Below, one piece after another: positions 37,001 through 46,000 of a DNA stretch of 64,000 nt. A model generated the notes under the pieces. That model worked only from the letters and a program-made list of their open reading frames with translations. It made no database searches and was not told the origin of the DNA. The DNA is taken from NCBI RefSeq assembly GCF_019059575.1, contig NW_024881566.1:62001-126000 (forward strand), in the 5' to 3' direction. This DNA comes from Amphibalanus amphitrite. Its lineage: Eukaryota > Arthropoda > Thecostraca > Balanomorpha > Balanidae. The position numbers were made by a program, and so were the translations under genes. The stretch's first letter is position 1. The number at the start of each line of letters is the position of its first letter.

Positions 37001-40000
37001 CCTAGGTCAATGAAATTTGGTCACAAGGTAGTTCCCGGGTGGGGCCATCGAAAGCCGTTTGAATTTTGAAAATCGGCCGGTAACTTTCCGAGATCTTAGG
37101 GGGGGGGGCCGAAACGGCCCCCCCCCCCCTACGGGTGGTAGGGTCCGCCGGTAGCCCTACGGGGCGCGGGTTAAAACATAAGAAAATAATTGATAAATTT
37201 TGCAGGTAACTAAGGAACGTTTCAAACAATGTTTTCAACAACAATCCAAATCAGCGTTTTGTTGACGCATTCAAAAATTGTTACCACATGAAATTAGTTT
37301 CAAGCGGTTTGATTATAGGTACCTATCAAAGAGTACCTATGTGACGTGTCCACTGTCCACTATGCTATGACGATGGGCGTCTTCAATGTTTATGCCAGCC
37401 AAATCATCCACCGAAAGCTTGAGCCAGACATTTATCACTCAATTAGCCATTGATCGAGAGGCCCTTTGCTACACCCATGACTCCGTGCTGGACGGTAGGT
37501 AGTGGTTGTATTGTGAAAGTGAACGGACAAGCGTGCAGACGACTTGGCATAAGTAAGTATGGTCAAGTCAGCATTATCAGCACAAGAACGAAAAACTGGT
37601 CCTCTAGGTTGTCCCAGGAATCAGTGGCGGTCGCAGGGGGGGGGGCATCAGGGCCATGCCCCCCCCAAGGCAAATCAGGGGGGCCATCATATCATTTGCC
37701 CCCCCCCCCCCCCAAACAACCGATGGGCCCCCATGGGCGTATAGGGCCCTGGCCCGTATTCGATTGTCACGAGGCTCGAGAAACCCACGCCAGCTATTAA
37801 CAGCTCCCATACCGGTCTTTGAGGGTCCTACACTTACCTCTGAGGACCCTTCAGTGGCGGTCAAGCGCCCACATTGACCGCTGAGGACCCACGTTGACCT
37901 CTGAGGGCCCTCCACTGGCCTTTAAGGGCCCCTAAACCGGTCTCAGGGGCCCAACCGGCGGCTGAGGGCCTTACACAGGCTCTGGTGACCTCATTTCTGT
38001 CTCAAGACTAGCCTTTAATTGCCTCTGAGGGCCCCGCACTGGATTCTGAAGACCCGATGTCGGCCACTAAGAGCCCGGATCGACCTCTGAGGGCCCCTCT
38101 TGGTCTTTGAGGGCCCTCCGCTGGTCTCTGGGGTCCAACGCCGGCCTATGCCGGTCTTTTAGGGCCCCACACTGACCTCTAAGGGCCCCATGCTAGCCTA
38201 TGAGGACCCACATTAGCCTCTGAGGCCCCCGCACTGGATTCTGAAGACCCAATGCCAGCCTCCAAGGGCCCGCATCGGCCTCTGAGGGCCCATCTTGGCC
38301 TTTGAGGGCCCTCCGCTGGCCTCTGGGTTCCAACGCCGGCCCATGCCGGTCTTTTAGGGCCCCGCACTGACCTCTGAGGGCCCCATGCTGGCCTGTTAGG
38401 ACATACATTAGCCTCTATGGGCCCCGCACTGAATTCTGAAGACCTGATACCGGCCTCTAAGGGCCCGCATCGGCCTCTGAGGGCCCATCTTGGCCTTTGA
38501 GGGCCCTCTGCTGGCCTCTGGGGTCCAACGCCGGCCCATGCCAGTCTTTCCGGGCCCCATTCTGACCTCTGAGGGCCCCATGCTGGGCTGTAAGGGCGCT
38601 TATTAGCCTCTGAGGGCCCCGCACTGGATTCTGAACACCCTATGCCGGCCTCTTAGGGCCCGCATCACCTCTGAGGGCCCATCTTTGGCCTTTGAGGCTG
38701 GCCTCTGGGGTCCAACGCCGACCCATGCCGGTCTTTAAGGGCCCCACGGCGGCCACGCTAACCTCTGAGGGCCCCATGCTGTCCTGTAAGGACCCACATT
38801 AGCATCTGAGTGCCCAAGTCGGTCTCTGATGGTCTCAATCTGCCCTTTGCAGGCCCTGTACTGGTCTCTGAGGGCCCTAAACTGGCCTCTATATGCCCCC
38901 AACTGGCCTATGAGGTCTCTACACCGGCCACTGATGGCCGTATTATGTTCTATGGGGGCTCAAGACTTACCTTTGGGCGTCACGCATTTGCCTCTGAGGG
39001 CCCACATCAGCCTCTGGGGCCCCATCTGGGGCCTTTGAGGCCCTTCGCTGACCCTTGGGTCCAACGCCGGCCTCTGGGGGTCTGACACTGTACTCTAAGG
39101 GCCACATTGCAGCCTCTATGCGATAGGTATCGCCGAAGCGTTATCCATGGGCCTATTAGTAAAGGAGCCACGGGTGCAGTGGGTGAAGTTGCACCAACAA
39201 TAATTATCCAGTGGGTGCAGACAATGTATTCTCTACCCACAATAATCTGGAATAAAACCCATTTTCTCATCAACACTACTTTCGATGCAGCACGACAAAT
39301 TCAGGATATTTTGCCCACTACTATCCATCTTTCGATGCATTTGCTACTGTGATGGTCTTCACAACTTACATGTGTGCTCAAGTGAAAAATAAGAAACGGA
39401 ACATATGTGATTGAACACGTACCGATGACCCACTGTTAAAAGTTTTAGCACGATATCTTCAAAATGGCTAAGTTAGCCGGTTTTACTTTTTGCGGTAGTC
39501 AATTCACAGTTGCGTGAATTATTGACATTACCAATGCTTCCAAACAGACATGTGCATGGATCCGAGAAAATGGATCTGGGATCTGATCCCACGGATCCTG
39601 ATCTCGGATCCATCGGGATCATAGATCCAGCTCTTTAATTTATCGAGAGATCCGTAGGGATCATAGATCCATGTCTAGTATTTTTGCTTGAGATCCAGTG
39701 GGATCATAGATCCTCATTTATTTTTGGTCAACACAGAAATCCCAAAAGATCACTCGTTGCAACTCACAAACGTTCTTATTTAGTGATTTTATGTGATAAC
39801 ACGTCATAAGCCATAGTTTTATGGCACTTATTGACATAGAAACACTTGAAAACCTGGTTTCAAATGTTGTGCATGGTGGGATCCACTCAGATCATAGATC
39901 CATGTTCTTGGTTTATCGTCAGATCCTGTGAGATCATAGATCCAGAATAAATTTTTCACGCCGGATTCGGTGGGATCATAGATCCGAGTCTGCAATTTGC

Positions 40001-43000
40001 CTCGAGATCCACTGAGATCATAGATCCATCACTCGGATCCATGCACATGTCTGCTTCCAAATGAACTTACCTTTTCGACATAGTACACTCTCAAAGCTGG
40101 CAATGAGCCTCCGCCCGGGTGCCGCTCCCTACCCCCCCCCCCCCCCGCTTCACCGGTCATGGCTAGATTTCTGCACTCATGCACTACGCCCGTGGGCCCC
40201 TTTAAGCTAGCACCGGGCCCCCCGGGTCAGTGCAGGGGCCCCTTTGCCAAGTTGGCCCCCCCCCCCCAAACGCCAAGTCTGCGACCGCCCCTGCCAGGAA
40301 TAGGGCAGGTGGCTTGGCAGCTTCTCCACTGTGGTGGCGTCGCCCGTTAATGTTAACAGGACTCCCTCCGCCGGTAGAAATCCCCCTGCTTTGGCAGCAT
40401 TGTTACCGTGCCCGCGTAGATGGCAGCACGTGGGGAGATGGGAGTCGCGCGCCGCCCCCGGCACGGTCCGGGTAGGATCCGTGTAAACGTGTGATCGTGG
40501 ATCGCGCAGCCAAGTATAAACCTGCCCAAGAACCGCATAGTCTCGCCAGTCGGCTCACGACACAACACTTGGCGACAAGGACCGAGATTTCGGACTGGCG
40601 AGCAGCGGACGCACTCCGAGACACGCTGGGGATCGCGATCCGGTGCGTGGGAGGCCTGATTTGGCCTGGAGCGGAGTGGCGTGGCGGTCTTGGCAAGTTG
40701 AAGTTCCGAACAGTTTCGTGTCCTGCGTGTACCGAATTGCTCGCACCAGTGTGGCCATAGGGCGCCGGCGTGATTTTGCTGGATATTTTCGCTCGCGCGG
40801 CGGGACGGCGCGGCGGCCATCTTTGCATCCCGCCACGCGTGCGGCGGCGCGGCGGTGAGTGTGACGTCACGCGAGCTTCGGCGGTCTGCCGCAAGGGGGC
40901 AGCCGACGGCGGCGGGGCGCGGGGCCGCCAGTCGCCGGGTGTCGGCGGAGCGGTGCGGAAGTGCGAGGAAGTGCTGCGGCTCGTGCTGTTAACGGAGCGG
41001 CCGGCGGGCCGTGACCGGTGTGCGGAGGGTGGAACGCCCTCTTTGGATGCGGCAAGACACCACATTGGGGCCGGTCAGGTGTCGTCGATCCCCACCCACG
41101 CGAGGGTGTTGGTAGATTGACTTCACTGCCCCTGGATGCAGCAAGTAACTTCTTCCGCGTGACTGGCTGCCGTGTGGCCAGCGAGCGGCCGGGCAGTCCG
41201 TACGAGTGAGCGGTGGTGTGGCGGTCGGCGCCAGTGAGGTGATAGCCTGTGCGCGTGACCGACCTGTGGCTGCTGTGAGTGTGGTGTGCAGGCAATGGTC
41301 ATGGAGGCCCAAGGGATGGCCTTCCCGCCTGTAGCGCGCTATTCCCCGGGCGGGGATTTTGGGAGGTGGCTGAGGGAGGTGGACAGGTACATGGCCGCCG
41401 TCGGCATTCAGGATTCAAACCGCAAGAGTGCCGTCCTCCTGCATCTGATCGGGCCAGACGTCGCCGACCTCGTGGACACCCTGCCGGAGGAGACCGACGC
41501 GACGGCGGAGGCCGACGACTACGACAAACTGAAAAAGAAGCTGACAGCGTACCTGTCCCCAGTAAGGAACACCGTGGCAGAGCGTTCCGCGTTCCACCAA
41601 ATGCGGATGGAGGCATCGGAGGACCTAGAGCACTTTCTGGGGCGCCTCCGTGCCCAAATCGCGCTGTGCAGCTACCCCGCCACGGAAACGGACACAGAAC
41701 TGAGGGATCAGTGCGTGCTGGGCTGCCGAGCGGGTCTCCAAGAGAAGCTTGTCCAGTTGGCGGCCTCTAAGGGGGACAAACTCACACTGGAGGAGGTCCG
41801 GCAGGCGGGCCGTGCCCACCGCGACCTCCAGCAGCTCGGCGCCCAGCTGGCTGCCACGCGCGTAACGGAGAGGCCAGCCGCCGTGGGCGACCAGCCGCCC
41901 TATCCGCCAGAGCCGCACTCCGTGGACGCGGTGGGCGGGCGGCCGGCCATTGGCCGGGCAGCGGCGCCGCGCGGACGGCGAGCGGTCCGCTGTTATCACT
42001 GCGGAACGCTGGGTCACCTGCGCCGCGACTGTCCTGCGCGACAGGACCAGCAGCAGCAGCAGCATCGGCCGGCAACAGGCAGGGGGCGCCCTGCCCAGCA
42101 GCAGCAGCCGCGGCGGCCGCGCGGCCGGGAGCGCGACGGCGGAACGGCTGACGGAGGCGGCGCCGACGGCAGGCGTCCAGAGACGCGGCGGTGCTTCAAG
42201 TGTAACAAGGTCGGACACCTGCGGCACCAGTGCCCTCAGAAGGACGATACAGACATGTGGGGCATCGACTTCGGCTTCGGGAGCATCAACTCGGTGAACC
42301 TGACGCAGGCAGTTACAGTCACCGTGCCGGTCAACGGGGTAAAAATCAACATGCTGGTGGACAGCGGCAGCCCCGTAACGGCGGTGGGGCGTGACACGCT
42401 CATCCCCGGTCTGCAGCTGAGGCCCAGCCCACTGCACCTCACCTCATTCACCGGTCACGTCATCCCTCTGATCGGTGAAGGTCAGGTGTCGGTGAGGTTC
42501 CGGGGGCGTGATCACCGTTTGCGACTGGTGGTGGTCGACCTGCCCGGCGAGAGACGGCTGCTGGGCCGCGACTGGATGTCGGCCCTGAACATCAGCGCGA
42601 GTGGCGAGGCTGCAGTACTGACCGTCGGACCGGGCGGCGTGGCCGCAGATCTGCAAGCGGTCTGTGATCGGCACGCGCCGGTGTTCGATGGCCGCCCGGG
42701 GCGGATCAAAGGGACCAAGGCGCACCTGGTCCTCAAACCCGACGCGCAGCCTGTGTCGAGGCCGGTACGTCTGCCTCCCTACGCGCTCAAACCAGCCGTG
42801 GAGCGGGAGCTGGACCGGTGGGTGGAAGCCGGTATAGCGGAGAAAATCGGACCAAACGACGCCCTGGGATGGGGCACTCCGCTGGTGACAGTCCCGCGTG
42901 CCGATGGAGGCATACGTTTGTGCGGAGACTACCGCCTGACGGTAAATCCGCAACTGCAGATGGCCACGCACCCGACGCCAACGCCGGAGGACATCTTCGC

Positions 43001-46000
43001 GAACGTCAGAGGACAGCAGTTCTGTAAACTCGACCTTAAGGACGCGTTCCTACAGCTGGAGCTCGGAGAGGAGTCACGTGACATGACGACCGTGGTCACA
43101 CACCGAGGAAGGTACCGAATGCTCGCTCTGCCGTTCGGGATCTCGGCGTGCAGCTCAATTTTCCAATCAGCGATCGACCATATCCTGGATGGAATTGACG
43201 GCTGCGTGGCGTACCAGGACGATCTGCTCATCGCAGGCGCCGACCGGAAGGAGCTGGCGCAGCGGCTCGACCGAGTGCTGGCTCGCCTGGAGCAGCACGG
43301 GGTCAAACTGAAGCGAGAAAAGTGCCGCCTGGGACTCGATGAAGTGCAGTATCTCGGCTGGTGTATATCGGCGAACGGACTGCGGCCGGTGAAGGACAAG
43401 GTCCAAGCCGTGCTGGACATGCCGGACCCCAAGGACGTCAAGGCGCTGCGCAGCATCCTGGGTAGTATCACCTACTATCAGCGGCTGCTACCCAACCTGT
43501 CGACGCTGCTGGCGCCGCTCTACCGCCTGCTGCAGAAAGGGGTGCCGTGGGAATGGAGCAGCGAATGTCGACACGCGCTGACTCAGGTCAGACAGCTCCT
43601 GGCAGGAGACACGGTACTCAAGCGGTACGAGCCGGAGGCGCCGCTCAAGTTGGTAACGGACAGCAGCGAGGTCGGAGTGGGAGCAGTACTGACACAGCCC
43701 GACGGCGAAGGACTGGAGCGCCCAATAATGTACGCCTCCCGCACACTCACCGGCACCGAGAGGAAGTACCCGATGGTGGAAAAGGAGGCTCTGGCAGTGT
43801 CATTCGCCGTCAAACGGTTCGGGCAGTTCCTCTATGGCCGACGATGGACTCTCGTCACGGATAACAGAGCGCTGTCGCGTATCCTCTGTCCCGAACGCGA
43901 GCTGCCGACCCTCGCTGCGGCGAGACTACAGAGGTACGCACTGCAGCTCGCAGCCTTCACGTACGACGTCGAGCTGAGACCCTCGGAGAACATGCATCTG
44001 GCTGACAGCCTGTCCCGCATGGCGGTGCCGGGGCGCCCGCTACGTCCATCAGAAGACATGCACCTGGCGGACAGTCTGTCTCGTATGGCAGTGCCAGGCG
44101 GAGAGGTCGAGCCAGCGGACGCTGAGGACGACACCAGCGGCGGCTCGTATCTGCTGTTCATGGACGGTGTAGCTCCAGTTCTGACGGCCAAACAACTCGC
44201 GGCGGCGACACGCCGCGATCGGGTACTGTCGCGCGTCCTGACGTACGTGCACAGTGGGTGGCCCGGACAGGTGGAGCAGGAGCTGGCCCCGTTCCGTCAG
44301 AGGCGGGATGAGCTCTCCACGGACCTGGGATGTCTGCTCTGGGGTGGCAGGACGGTGGTTCCCCACTGCCTTCGGCAACAGGTGCTGGCAGAGCTGCACC
44401 AAGGTCACCTGGGCAGCGCCAAAATGAAAGGTGTGGCGCGCCGATACGTATGGTGGCCGGGCATGGACGCCGAGCTGGAGGCCCTGGCGCGTGACTGCGC
44501 GGCTTGCATGGAAAAGCGCGGGGCACCACCGCGTGCTGAACTTCACCCTTGGGAACCGACGGACAGCTGCTGGTTCAGGGTTCACATCGACTTCGCTGGA
44601 CCTTTCCAGGGCTCTTTCTTTCTGATAGTGTATGACAGCTACTCGCGCTGGGTGGAGGCAGTGCCGATGCGTGAGACCAGCACGGAAAGCACTGTGCGTG
44701 TTCTGCGCGAAATGTTCGCCAGGTTTGGATTGCCGGTCCAGGTGGTCAGCGACAATGGACCCCAGCTGACCGCCACTGCGTTCTCCCAGTTCCTGAACTC
44801 GAATGGGATTCGGCACATCAGGACAGCGCCGTGGCATCCAAGTAGCAACGGGGCGGCGGAGCGCGCAGTGCAAACCGTAAAGAATGGCTTGAAAGCTGCA
44901 CTCAAGGACGGAGGAACGCTTTCTCAGCGCCTACAGCGGTTCTTGATGGCATACCGGGTGGCGCCACACGCGACCACGGGGAGGTCTCCAGCGGAAATGA
45001 TGCTGGGACGGAACGTGCGAACCAACCTGGACCTCCTAAAGCCGGATGTGGACGTGCGGCAGCGCGAGGAAAAACTTCGCCAGTGGCAGGCCGGTAGGCC
45101 AGGTCACAACAGGCAGTTCTCGATCGGAGACCACGTCTGGACACGGGCCTACGGTGGACCGTCCAAGTGGCGGCGGGGCGTCATCACCGCCCAGACGGGC
45201 CCGCTGTCGTTCGAAGTGGACGTGGGGAGCGCGATCTGGTCCCGACACGCCGATCAGCTCCGTCATGCTGGCGCGCCCCGCGACCCCGACACGCCTGCCG
45301 AGCCCAGTGCAGTCCCCGGACCCGGCGCAGTCGGCCGGCCGGGCGCGACTCACGGCGACGGCATCGTCAGCGGACGCGGCGCGGCCAGCGGGCCTGACGC
45401 TGTCGGTGGTACCGGTCAGCGGCAGCGGTTCGGGAGCGGCCAGGAGCCCGGACACGGTCCCGGTCAGCAGCGTCACGAGCAGCGGCCCGGTACCGGGGCG
45501 GCCGGCGGCTCAGGTGCGGCCAGCAGCCCGGACACGGGCACGGTCCCGGTCAGCAGCGGTACTGGCAGCGACCCGGTACCGGCCAGCGGCACCTGCACAC
45601 CCGGCCGATCTCCTGCAGAGGGTAGACCCGGTACGGACGCCGGCAGCAGCGCCGACACCACTGGTCGGCCAGAAACAGACGGGTCGCCAGACTCGCCCAG
45701 AGTCGGCGAGGACAGAGACAGACAGCTGGGAACGGGAAACGGCGCCAGCGCGGCGGATCAGCCGGTAACTGCTGGCACACAAGCAGTGAACGCCGGAGCT
45801 GGGACCAGCACACGCGGCGGCCGCCGGTCCGGCAGGCGCCGGAAAGCAACCCGCCGACTTATAATGGAACTGTGATTGAAACGAACAGGTCGTATACTGT
45901 GAGCCAATCTTTGTGTGATTCTCTGTAACCTTACCGCCACGAATAAGTGAGGGGCAGCGACCTTTTGTTCCCACACCATGACTCCCCGGTGTCTTGAGAA

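Noticed and set aside
41286-41294. GTG start for the gypsy polyprotein
   Set aside because: An ATG with a good initiation context lies nine bases downstream; GTG starts are not expected in animals.
40353-41312. Several 100-220 codon open frames on both strands around the 5' LTR and leader
   Set aside because: GC-rich DNA with few chance stops. Parts recur identically at the 3' LTR, and none has a domain.
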